In this document: positions 47,446 to 55,374 of the stretch, piece by piece
Numbering within the stretch: the first letter of the stretch is position 1
How the letters are laid out: every line of letters starts with the position of its first letter
Assembly (NCBI GenBank): GCA_964473255.1
Contig: CAYYOT010000016.1
Span: forward strand, 1-64,000
Direction of reading: 5' to 3'
Length of the DNA: 64,000 nucleotides
From: Kuafuiihalomonas sp964473255
GTDB taxonomy: Bacteria > Myxococcota > Kuafuiibacteriia > Kuafuiibacteriales > Kuafuiibacteriaceae
Notes under the pieces: generated by a model
Database searches by the model: none
Told to the model about the DNA's origin: nothing
Seen by the model: only the letters and a program-made list of their open reading frames with translations
Program-made: the position numbers and the translations under genes

Positions 47446-47829
47446 ATGAGACTGTCGACCTTCGGAGCACTCGCTCTTGCCGTTGCTCTATCGGGCTGCA
47501 AGAATTCCACCGCCACCTCCGACCCGGCTAGCGCCGAATCCGGCTCCCACGCGGGCGATGAGACCCATCATCACCACCACGGGGATGACGGCCATTCCAC
47601 GGAGCATGAGCATCACCACGGCGAAGACGGACACGCCTCGGAGCATGCGCATCACCACGGGGAAGATGGCCACGCTTCAGAGCATGACCATCACCACGGG
47701 GACGACGGCCATGCCTCGGAGCATGAGCACCACCACGGCGACGAAGGCGCCGCCCACGCGCACGACGAAGAGCACGGCGAGGACGACGACGACCATCATC
47801 ACCACGCCGAGTCCTCCGACGACCCCTAA
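47446..47829 (+). CDS. His-rich metal-binding lipoprotein with tandem repeats
   Basis: A 127-residue predicted lipoprotein: signal peptide with lipobox LSGC near residue 18, then a mature part made almost wholly of His, Glu, Asp and Gly. Four copies of a 13-residue unit (EHxHHHGEDGHAS-like) follow one another and the end is DDDDHHHH-rich. Such tracts bind Zn, Ni, Cu or Fe at the envelope. The ATG at 47446 has AAGGAGAAGGAT upstream and starts the signal peptide; the frame opening at 47200 is rejected because the Fur-like box lies in it. It is divergent from the ferritin-like gene and likely co-regulated with it by metal. The metal cannot be told from sequence. Confidence 0.78.
   Translation: MRLSTFGALALAVALSGCKNSTATSDPASAESGSHAGDETHHHHHGDDGHSTEHEHHHGEDGHASEHAHHHGEDGHASEHDHHHGDDGHASEHEHHHGDEGAAHAHDEEHGEDDDDHHHHAESSDDP
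47602..47748 (+). repeat. 39-bp tandem coding repeat
   Basis: Three full copies (47602-47640, 47641-47679, 47680-47718) and a partial fourth copy of a 39-bp unit, each encoding 13 residues rich in His. Differences between copies are mostly silent or Glu/Asp/Ala exchanges. The low-complexity repeat could change copy number by slippage. Confidence 0.85.
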
Positions 47830-48030
47830 CCGCGACGGGCTACGGCGCGCGAGAGCGACGAGCTTCGAAGAGACTCTTCGAGTCCGAAAAGGCTCTAGCT
47901 GAGAGCGGGCACGGTACCTTCTGCCGGCGATGGGCGGCGTGGTCGTTCCCGTCGCATCCGAAGCGGACGAGAGATACGGGAAGTCGCGGCCGAGCCACGG
48001 CGTCGCCACGTATGCTGTCTACCCTCACCC

Positions 48031-48853
48031 CATGAACCGTCGTCTTTGCGGCCTACTGTGCATCGCCGTCGTCTTGACCGTTGGGGCTCAGGCGCTGGCC
48101 CAAGTCAATCCTACGTGCGTCGAGATCGATGCCGGACCAGTGCCGACCCAGGTCGCGGTGGGGACGCCGGTCACCGTGAACGGTGATTGCTGTGAGGTTC
48201 CGTCCGTCCCGGCGCTTCCACCCTCGATGCTCATGATTGCTGGCCTGCTCCTACTGGGCCTTGCCTTCGCGACTCGCGGAAAGTCGGTCCGGCTCGGCAG
48301 CTCGATGCTGGGTCTCTTCCTGCTGAGCGCGGGTCTCATGGCCAGCGCACCGCGGACGGCGTTCTCAGTAACGGGGTGCGGCTCGGGCTGCGCCACCAGC
48401 TGTAGCGGCTCTTTGAACTGGGAAGCCACGTCGGGCGCTCAGACCGTCACTGGCAGTGGCGCCAGCTTCACATTCACGCCAAACGTCGTGGGCACGTTTA
48501 CCATTTCGGCCTCGGCCGGAGGCCTTTCCGACAGCACGACCATCGACGTGGTCTTGCAGAACACGGGGCTCGCCTGCAGCACCGGGGGGCAGTGCATCAC
48601 GGGCTTCTGCGCCGATGGCGTCTGCTGCCAGACGAGCTGCGCCGGAACGTGTGAGCGGTGCGCGGGCGGGACCGGGGCCTGCAGCATCGTCTACTCGGAC
48701 AACTGGCAGACAACCGACTGGTTTCCCGAGTCATGCGACGCGCTCTGCACGCAGACCCGTATCGTGACCTGCAGCGGTCAGTGCTGCGACCCGGCGACCC
48801 AGCCCTTCAGCGTCCGCGGCTGTACGCCGCCGCCCCCGATCCAGTGCCTGTGA
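48031..48853 (+). CDS. Secreted Cys-rich protein with an internal membrane segment
   Basis: A 273-residue exported protein. Signal peptide residues 1-24 end at ALAQ. A short Cys-containing segment follows, then two adjacent hydrophobic helices (about residues 65-86 and 92-107, PPSMLMIAGLLLLGLAFA and MLGLFLLSAGLMAS) separated by a basic loop (TRGKSVRLG). A long Cys-rich domain of more than 20 Cys ends the protein (CITGFCADGVCCQTSC and CERCAGGTGAC among them). The last part resembles the disulfide repeats of secreted myxobacterial proteins. An in-frame start at 47930 lacks a signal peptide. It is convergent with the sigma-factor gene, with the two stop codons abutting. Function unknown. Confidence 0.65.
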
Positions 48854-49432
48854 CTACGCTACACCGCTGAAGCGAGGCTTGCACGACACGATACGCCGGC
48901 GCGCATCGAGGCCGATGTGGCAGCAGGCCTCGAGCGCTTCGCGGAGCTTTCTACGCCCTCGCTGGACGCGCGACTTCATTCCCGACACGGATATGCCCAG
49001 CATCTCGGCGGCCTCCTTCTGGGTTCGCCCCTCCAACTCGGTCAGCGTCAGGGCTTCGCGGTACGGCGAGGGAAGCGTCGTCACGAACAGGGCGGCGTAG
49101 ACCGAGACTTCGCGGGCAACCGCGTCGTGATCCTCCTCACCGACGACTCCCTCGACCTTGGAATGCTCACGGGGTTCGCTCGCGAGAGAATGCCGGGATG
49201 ACGCCCGATGATGGTCTGCGATCGCATGCCGCGCGATCCGGTAGACCCAGGGTCCAAACCTCTCTTCATCGCGCAACCTGGGCAGGCCCGTCAGGATTCT
49301 GGTCAAGACATCTTGGATGACGTCATCGACATCCGCTGATGAAGCGATCCGCCGCTCGACGAACCGCCGCAACTCCGATTCCAACGCCCGCCACGATGCT
49401 GAGCGGCGGCAGTCCAGGGCACCTTCGATCAC
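48854..49432 (-). CDS. ECF sigma factor (SigZ-like), coupled to arsM
   Basis: A 192-residue extracytoplasmic-function sigma factor. Region 2 has DVDDVIQDVLTRI and FGPWVYRIARHAIADHHR; region 4 has LPSPYREALTLTELEGRTQKEAAEMLGISVSGMKSRVQRGRRKLREAL, the normal helix-turn-helix. Cys residues near the C-terminus (EACCHIGLDARRRIVSC) are typical of SigZ-like factors. The start is GTG at 49432, which overlaps the arsM stop as GTGA; the frame from 49531 overlaps arsM further and was rejected. No anti-sigma factor is adjacent, so the Cys-rich tail may sense metal or arsenic directly (inference). Confidence 0.83.
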   Translation of the reverse strand: MIEGALDCRRSASWRALESELRRFVERRIASSADVDDVIQDVLTRILTGLPRLRDEERFGPWVYRIARHAIADHHRASSRHSLASEPREHSKVEGVVGEEDHDAVAREVSVYAALFVTTLPSPYREALTLTELEGRTQKEAAEMLGISVSGMKSRVQRGRRKLREALEACCHIGLDARRRIVSCKPRFSGVA

Positions 49433-50253
49433 GGGATGCTCGGGCTCCCCGATCGCGATCGGGCTCCGGGCTTGACGGCCTCGATGCTCGCCGAGCGGAC
49501 GTAGTCTTCGACGCCCGAACCCGGCAGCCAATCGCGAATGAAGCGATGACTGTCCTCTTGGATACGTACCGCGATGCCTTCAAACCCGGCCTCCTGAAGG
49601 TGGCGCTCGAATGCGGCCGCGGTTATGGCGCCGCTCACGCAGCCCGTGAGCGTAGCGATCTGCTCCTGTAGGTGGGCGGGCAGCGTCCCGATTTGGACGA
49701 CGTCCGAAATGGCGATCCGACCTGCGGGCTTCAAGACGCGGAACGCCTCACGCACGACCGCCAGTTTGTCTGGACTCAGGTTGAGCACGCAGTTGGAGAT
49801 GATCACGTCGACGCTGGCGTCGCCCACGGGTAGATGCTCGATCTCGCCGAGTCGGAACTCGACGTTCTTTGCCTCGAGCTTCGCTGCGTTCGCTCGCGCC
49901 TTCGCCACCATTTCGGCGGTCATATCCACGCCGATGACCCGTCCCGACGGCCCCACCTGGCGCGCGGCCAAAAAGCAGTCGAAGCCGCCCCCCGCACCCA
50001 GGTCCAGCACCGTCTCGCCCGCCTGGAGCTGGGCGATGGTCTGCGGATTGCCGCACCCGAGTCCCAGATTGGCTCCGTCGGGGACGGCGCCCAACTCCTC
50101 CTCCGAGTAGCCCAGCGCCCGGCTCCCGTCGGGCGAAAAGCTGGGCGTACAGCATCCCGCGGGAGCGCATCCTCCCGAATCACCTCGAGCTAACGCCCCA
50201 TACTGCTCGCGGACCGCCGCACGAACCTCTTCGCTACCGTCTTTCGTCACCAT
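49429..50253 (-). CDS. arsM: Arsenite methyltransferase
   Basis: A 274-residue S-adenosylmethionine-dependent methyltransferase of the ArsM type, converting As(III) to methylated species. It has an SAM motif VLDLGAGGGFDCFLAARQVG near residue 78 and the family Cys residues: CAPAGCC near 30, LGLGCGNP near 62, SNCVLNL near 151 and LTGCVSGA near 201. These match the As(III)-binding Cys set of ArsM. The ATG at 50253 has GGAGGTT upstream. It lies first in an operon with the SigZ-like sigma factor, overlapping its start. An arsenite-responsive ArsR was not seen in this window. Confidence 0.92.
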   Translation of the reverse strand: MVTKDGSEEVRAAVREQYGALARGDSGGCAPAGCCTPSFSPDGSRALGYSEEELGAVPDGANLGLGCGNPQTIAQLQAGETVLDLGAGGGFDCFLAARQVGPSGRVIGVDMTAEMVAKARANAAKLEAKNVEFRLGEIEHLPVGDASVDVIISNCVLNLSPDKLAVVREAFRVLKPAGRIAISDVVQIGTLPAHLQEQIATLTGCVSGAITAAAFERHLQEAGFEGIAVRIQEDSHRFIRDWLPGSGVEDYVRSASIEAVKPGARSRSGSPSIP

Positions 50254-50617
50254 GTCTCGAACCTCCACTACTAAAGACGGCGACCTCCGCAAAAGGACGC
50301 ACGCCCAGCGAAAGGGCCCCTTCGAGCTCGGCCCAGGCCTCCATCGGAGATCCATCGATCACCCATCGTGCCGTTCAGCGTAGGTCCGACCCGCCCCCCG
50401 ACGGCGACGGACGACCGTCTGACCATCGAAGCCCGCGCCCCGGGGCCTCGCCTTGATCCGCCTCGACCGACGCAAACCCGGTGTGACGCGGCCGGGAGAC
50501 CGAGGACACCTCACGATTCTGAGACCGAAATGAGTGGGATGACCCGTCGTCCCGGGGCGAAACCCCGCTTAGCCGTGTGCGGGGGCCCTGGCCCGTTCGT
50601 TGCTCGGACGTCCCTGG
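50254..50617. other. Divergent intergenic region
   Basis: About 360 bp between arsM (minus) and a lipoprotein gene (plus). It contains a short inverted repeat CGGGGCGAAACCCCG at 50553-50567 close to the lipoprotein start. No clear -35/-10, ArsR site or sigma-54 element was recognised. Confidence 0.4.
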
Positions 50618-52027
50618 ATGAGACCGATCATCATCAGCCTCGGGCTGGCGCTCGGGCCTTTGGCCGCGTGCGGGCCTCCGCCCTCCGACGACGCCACTGA
50701 TGCGGGTCCGTCGGACCGAGGAAGGCCCGACCCACAGGCACCAGAGGCGGGCCTCCCGGACACGACCCCCGAGTTTGGGCATGGCTGGCGCGCGATCGCC
50801 GCCGACCCGACCCGCCCGCTGGCCGAACGGATCGCGGCCGCACGTGCCGGTCTCGAATCCGCGGATCCCGACGACCGGTCCTGGTTCGGTCTGGGGGAGA
50901 TCCATCTGTCGCCCGAGCTGGATGCGGACGAGCGTGTGATGATCCTAGATGTCTTGGTTCCGAGCCCCGACATGCTCCGCCAGCGTCACCGCATCGTGGG
51001 CTTCTATGAGATCGCGGCGGACGGTCACGTCGCCTCCATAGCGGCGCAGTGGCTGCTCCCGTCGGCCTACGGGGAGGTCTTGAGCGCGTTCGCCAACTTC
51101 CCATCGGTCCCCGCCTCGGCGCTGGAGTCGCTGGCCCAACCGCTGGCCCGGTTCGCCAACGATGTTCCACTTCCGGCCACCCATGGGTTGGCCGTGCATT
51201 GGTTACTCGCCGACCGGGTGCCTGACCGAGGCCTGGTCTACGTCGACACGAATCGCCTCACCTTCCATCAAGCCATTCCCGACGTCGTCTGCGCCATTCG
51301 GGAGGGAGCCTCCGACCGCGACCTGGAACCCCTTTGGGCGCACGCCAACCGAATCGCCGACGAGCTGCGTGCGCTCATGCTCGAGCACCGCGTCAGCTAC
51401 GTGAATGCGAGTTGGGGTCTGACTCTCGCAAGCGTCCGAGAGCCGTGGGCGTCGGTCTGCGGAGAGCCACCCCCGAGCGATGCCTTGGCCCTCCGCATCC
51501 TCGCCGCATATGAGCCGGTGTTCGCAGCGCTGTTTGCGACGCCCCGGGTCGCTACGCTTCATGCCGCCCTCGCCTCCCCCGCCGACGAACACGCCCCCTT
51601 CGATCAGAGCGACCCTCGATTCTTCAATCGGCTGCGCGTCGGCGCTCTCGGTACACGATCGAATGCGTTGCCCCCGGGGGGGAGCGATCGGCCGCCACCG
51701 GACGCCTTGCTCTTCCCCGAAGCTGTCGAAGACGCAGACGTCTACATCGCCTCGGGATGTCGAAGCGGCGAGTGCCGGACGAACGGCACCTTGACGATGA
51801 TCCGACCGGTCGGAGTGGGGGTGTCCACGCTGCCGCTCACCCAGACGTCGTTCGTGGCGCCATTGGCGCTGGCCGAGGTCGTGGCCCGCCGCACGAGGGA
51901 TGGGTCAGCTCATGAGGCCATCACCAATGAGCTGATCGAGGAGATCTTCGACGAACTGGCTTCGGGATGCGGAGCCGGTCCGTGCTTTCATGACCCTCTC
52001 CGAGATCCTGCCTTTCCGCGACCCTGA
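50618..52027 (+). CDS. Lipoprotein of unknown function
   Basis: A 469-residue predicted lipoprotein with signal peptide and lipobox LAAC near residue 18, then a short Pro/Asp-rich linker. The mature part is a helical and mixed domain without a recognised family; it contains an INASW-like YVNASWGLTL strand, a Cys-bearing GCRSGEC segment and an acidic C-terminus with paired Cys (GCGAGPC). The residue composition (Asp, Pro, Arg, Ala) fits an envelope protein. The ATG at 50618 was chosen because it starts the signal peptide. It is followed by a 250-bp gap and the histidine kinase gene, possibly unrelated. Confidence 0.62.
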   Translation: MRPIIISLGLALGPLAACGPPPSDDATDAGPSDRGRPDPQAPEAGLPDTTPEFGHGWRAIAADPTRPLAERIAAARAGLESADPDDRSWFGLGEIHLSPELDADERVMILDVLVPSPDMLRQRHRIVGFYEIAADGHVASIAAQWLLPSAYGEVLSAFANFPSVPASALESLAQPLARFANDVPLPATHGLAVHWLLADRVPDRGLVYVDTNRLTFHQAIPDVVCAIREGASDRDLEPLWAHANRIADELRALMLEHRVSYVNASWGLTLASVREPWASVCGEPPPSDALALRILAAYEPVFAALFATPRVATLHAALASPADEHAPFDQSDPRFFNRLRVGALGTRSNALPPGGSDRPPPDALLFPEAVEDADVYIASGCRSGECRTNGTLTMIRPVGVGVSTLPLTQTSFVAPLALAEVVARRTRDGSAHEAITNELIEEIFDELASGCGAGPCFHDPLRDPAFPRP

Positions 52028-52277
52028 CGCGCGCAGCGATCATCAGCGCTCGTTGCAAGGTGGACTTTCGCCCCGGCCCTCGCCCTACGGTGTGACGAAG
52101 AGCGCGGTGGTCAAGGCGCCGTCGACCTCATTCTCACGAGTCGGCGGGACCAGTAAGGCCCCAAGTCTCGTCCATCGACGTGTACTCGGTAGCGAAGGCG
52201 CCCCTCGGCGAAGAGCCGAGCCGGCTTCTCACGAAGAACGCTTGGGCTGGATGCAGCACGCGGCCTAGACTTCTGGG

Positions 52278-54260
52278 GTGGCGGTTACCGCGAGCCTATG
52301 GGCACTGCTGGCCCTGCTCGGTTCGGTACAAGGGGGCGGGTGGCCGTCCGTCATCATCGAGCGCTCCGACCTGGCGGTTCGGGGAACATCGATCTCGGAG
52401 GAGACGCCTTGGGCCTATTGGGACCAGCACCCGGAACCAGGGTCGGTCCCCACGGAGACGGTGGATGCCGGTCGACAACTCCCGACTGCCTGGTCGGGGG
52501 ACGGCTGGTTCGGCGTGGGCGTCGAACTCGTCGACGAGGTTTCCGACGGCTCCCTCATCCTGTGGCTCACCCGCAGCGGGAAGGTCGAGGTGTTTTGGGA
52601 CGAGCAGCTCGTCTTCCGCGATGCGGGGCACGACGGCATCATTCCCGCCGACCTCCAGGCTCGGATTCCCATCGAACTTTCGGCCGAACGCGGACGTCAC
52701 CGGCTACTCGTGCACATCGAGGACCCCTGGGCCGCTGCCAACCATCGACTGACCGGCTTCACGGGGCTGTCCGCCCGAGTAGGCCACGCGCCGAACGGCA
52801 TCGCGGCCGACCTCGACTACCACGTACAGCACTTCCGTCTTCACGGGTGGGTGAGCGGCTTCGCCTCGCTCATTCTTCTGCTTCAGCTGTTCCTCGTCCT
52901 GTTTCGCCCCCGTCGCCGCGGCAACCTGGTGGCCGCCGTGTCCATCCTCCCGGTCACCGGCATGCTTCTCCTCGACGAGGTCGCGCAAAGAGCCACCTCC
53001 GCGGGGCAGATCTACCTGAGCAACCTTGCCACCAACTTAGCGGTCCTCGCCTCGGCGGCCGTCCTACCCCAGTTCTTCCAGCATGCAGCCGGTCGACCGG
53101 TGCCCCCGTGGATGCGCGTCTTTCAGCTCCTCGCGATCCCCTTGGGGCTGGCCCTTCACTGGACCGGGTTCCAGCTGCCGTACGTCTACGCGGCCATAGC
53201 GCTCGTGATCTGCGGACACCGCATCATCCGTTCGCAGCTCGACGGGACCGGGGACTGGATACTGACGGTCGGCGGCGGGCTCTTCGCCCTGGCGGCGGCG
53301 GCGGAGCTCTTGGAGGCGTTTGGTGGAATCGAAGCCCCGACCCACAGCCTCATGTTCGGGTTCGCCGGTCTCCTCTTGGCGATGGCCCTGCACGTGGCTC
53401 GCGACTTCGGTCGGGCCGAGGTCGAGTCCGCTCGAGAGAAGCTCGCTCGCGAAGACGCAGAAGCCCGGGCCGCCATGGTCGAAGAGTTGCGCTACGCCAA
53501 CCAGGCCCTGCGGGACACCCAAGCCCGGCTAGTCCAGAGCAAGAAGATGGCGTCGCTCGGTCGACTGGCTGCCGGGCTTTCGCACGAGCTCAACACACCC
53601 ATAGGCGCGATTCATAGCGCGGCGCAGACCATCCGCATGGGCCTCGAGCGTCTGCCAGCGTCGGACTCGCCGCAGCGGACTACGACGCTCCTGTCCATGG
53701 TCGATGCGGCATGTCGGTCCGTGAGCGAAGGCACCGACCGCGTGTCGGCAATCGTGCAGAAGCTCAAAGACTTCGCTCGCCTCGATGAAGCCGCCCTTCA
53801 GCGCATGACCGTCGAGACCTCGATCGAAGCAGCCCTGCGGATGCTCGAGCCTTCATGGCCAGCTACGGTCGAGCTTCACCGCGACTTCCAGGCGACGCCC
53901 ACAATCACGGCTCGCCCCGGCGATCTGAACCAGCTCTTCTACGAGTTGCTGCTCAACGCCCTCCACTGCCAACCGGAGGGCGGGGCAGTCCGCGTCTCTA
54001 CCTCCATGGTAGAGGCTCGAATCATCGTCGAGATCCAAGACGATGGCCCCGGAATCCCCGACGATCTTCGCGATCGCGTGTTCGACCCCGGTGTCACCAC
54101 GAGGGGAGTCGGCGTTGGAACCGGCCTCGGGCTCTCGATCGCCTATCGAATCGTCGACGACCAGGGCGGCCATCTCACGCTGGTGCGCCGCCCCGGCGGC
54201 GGAACCTCCGTAACCGTATACCTGCCGCAAGAAGACAGCAGACGCTCGAACTCATCCTGA
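52278..54260 (+). CDS. Membrane sensor histidine kinase of 7TMR-DISM layout
   Basis: A 660-residue sensor kinase. Residues 1-20 are a signal-like segment, about 20-185 a beta-sandwich extracytoplasmic domain, about 190-385 six or seven transmembrane helices, followed by a coiled coil (AREKLAREDAEARAAMVEEL) and a kinase core. The H-box is GLSHELNTPIGAIH near residue 433, the N-box is NALHCQPEGG near 560, G1 is DDGPGIPDD near 588 and G2 is GVGTGLGLSIAY near 612. The layout (extracellular sensor plus multi-helix membrane domain) matches the 7TMR-DISM group. The start is GTG at 52278. No response regulator is adjacent, so its partner is unknown. Confidence 0.87.
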   Translation: MAVTASLWALLALLGSVQGGGWPSVIIERSDLAVRGTSISEETPWAYWDQHPEPGSVPTETVDAGRQLPTAWSGDGWFGVGVELVDEVSDGSLILWLTRSGKVEVFWDEQLVFRDAGHDGIIPADLQARIPIELSAERGRHRLLVHIEDPWAAANHRLTGFTGLSARVGHAPNGIAADLDYHVQHFRLHGWVSGFASLILLLQLFLVLFRPRRRGNLVAAVSILPVTGMLLLDEVAQRATSAGQIYLSNLATNLAVLASAAVLPQFFQHAAGRPVPPWMRVFQLLAIPLGLALHWTGFQLPYVYAAIALVICGHRIIRSQLDGTGDWILTVGGGLFALAAAAELLEAFGGIEAPTHSLMFGFAGLLLAMALHVARDFGRAEVESAREKLAREDAEARAAMVEELRYANQALRDTQARLVQSKKMASLGRLAAGLSHELNTPIGAIHSAAQTIRMGLERLPASDSPQRTTTLLSMVDAACRSVSEGTDRVSAIVQKLKDFARLDEAALQRMTVETSIEAALRMLEPSWPATVELHRDFQATPTITARPGDLNQLFYELLLNALHCQPEGGAVRVSTSMVEARIIVEIQDDGPGIPDDLRDRVFDPGVTTRGVGVGTGLGLSIAYRIVDDQGGHLTLVRRPGGGTSVTVYLPQEDSRRSNSS

Positions 54261-54391
54261 CCGGGGCGGATCGGGGAGATGATAGTAGCAGCATTCGGTG
54301 AGTCCGGTACGAAAGGTGCTCCACGTCGCCAACAGTGTCTTTGCTGACCGACGCACCCGGGGTGCTGACGAAACGCTCGGAGCTTGTTCGA

Positions 54392-55327
54392 TCAGGGGGC
54401 GGGCGCGCGGAAGTCGGCGGCGACGCCGAAGACGGAAAAGCCTGATCCGCTGCTGCTTCGGGCTCGGCCCGAGAAGTTCAAGCGACCCACAAGCACGCCG
54501 CCATCGGTCGAGATGATATCGACCGACCCGCCGCTGTCGCCATTGTAGCTCGTGCTGCGCATCTCGTCCCGAACGTACTCGCCGTTCACAGTGCCGTTCG
54601 GACCGCCGTATACGCCCACCGGGACCTGGCCATCGACTTTGCGGATCCGGCCGGCCAAGAAGCTGCCCGACGCTTCTTCCTCGACGACGATACGCAGCGA
54701 TTCGCCGTCGTCCTCCACCCGCGCAGTTCCCGCCAAGACGAGGCTATCGCTGAAGCGGATCTCCCCCTGGCCGTCGCTCAGGCCGCTGACCGCGGGCAAG
54801 GCATAGCGTGCGTCGAAGCTGGCCCGCAGCTCGTGGGAAGGTGACGACGAGCCGGTCGGTTGTAGGTTCGCTTGGACCCGGCCGCGCAGACGCTGGTTCT
54901 CGTGGAGTTCGATCGTCAGCATGCCTTCGCCCTGGTTCACGTAGTACTCCCGACCGTCGAAGAAACCCCCAACGTCGGTGCTGCCTTGGGGGCCTTCGCT
55001 GGTCGCCCGAAGCCCATACACCTCATAGTCTCCCGGTGCGAGATGCTCGCCCCAGGCCGATGTGTCGCGGATGGTGAGCGTCAATCGATCGTCGCCGTCC
55101 GTGAGCTTCACCAGGACGCTTCGCTGATCGTACTGGAAGAGATAGTCGAGCTCGGCGTCGGCCGCGGTTGCCTCGGACACGGGGTCGCCGGTGACCAGGG
55201 ACGTTAGGGAGAAGGTGGCACTGCCGCCCGGGGCGCCTCCGCCGGGGCCCGAGGGCCCGGAGCCGTCACTCGAGTCGCCGCAGGCGCCGAGCAGGATGGA
55301 TAGTATGAGAGGTACGTTTGGCTTCAT
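54392..55327 (-). CDS. Lipoprotein of unknown function
   Basis: A 311-residue predicted lipoprotein (lipobox LLGAC near residue 15) followed by a Gly/Ser/Pro-rich linker. The mature part is beta-rich with Tyr/Thr-alternating strands (YEVYGLRA, GGFFDGREYYV) and no recognised family; short repeats of GxxGGS type suggest flexible surface loops. The ATG at 55327 was chosen because it gives the signal peptide; the frame is open upstream to 55450. It is followed at 47 bp upstream by another lipoprotein gene on the same strand, and the two may be in one transcript. Confidence 0.68.
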   Translation of the reverse strand: MKPNVPLILSILLGACGDSSDGSGPSGPGGGAPGGSATFSLTSLVTGDPVSEATAADAELDYLFQYDQRSVLVKLTDGDDRLTLTIRDTSAWGEHLAPGDYEVYGLRATSEGPQGSTDVGGFFDGREYYVNQGEGMLTIELHENQRLRGRVQANLQPTGSSSPSHELRASFDARYALPAVSGLSDGQGEIRFSDSLVLAGTARVEDDGESLRIVVEEEASGSFLAGRIRKVDGQVPVGVYGGPNGTVNGEYVRDEMRSTSYNGDSGGSVDIISTDGGVLVGRLNFSGRARSSSGSGFSVFGVAADFRAPAP

Positions 55328-55374
55328 ACTTCCCTCTTTCCAGGAAGGCGAAGCCTGCGCGCTGATTGTCTCGA

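Noticed and set aside
47200..47829. A longer start for the His-rich lipoprotein at 47200
   Set aside because: It would place the Fur-like operator inside coding sequence and lose the lipobox; ATG 47446 has a clear ribosome binding site.
50553..50567. A short hairpin considered as a terminator
   Set aside because: The stem is only five base pairs and no U-run follows, so it is not convincing.
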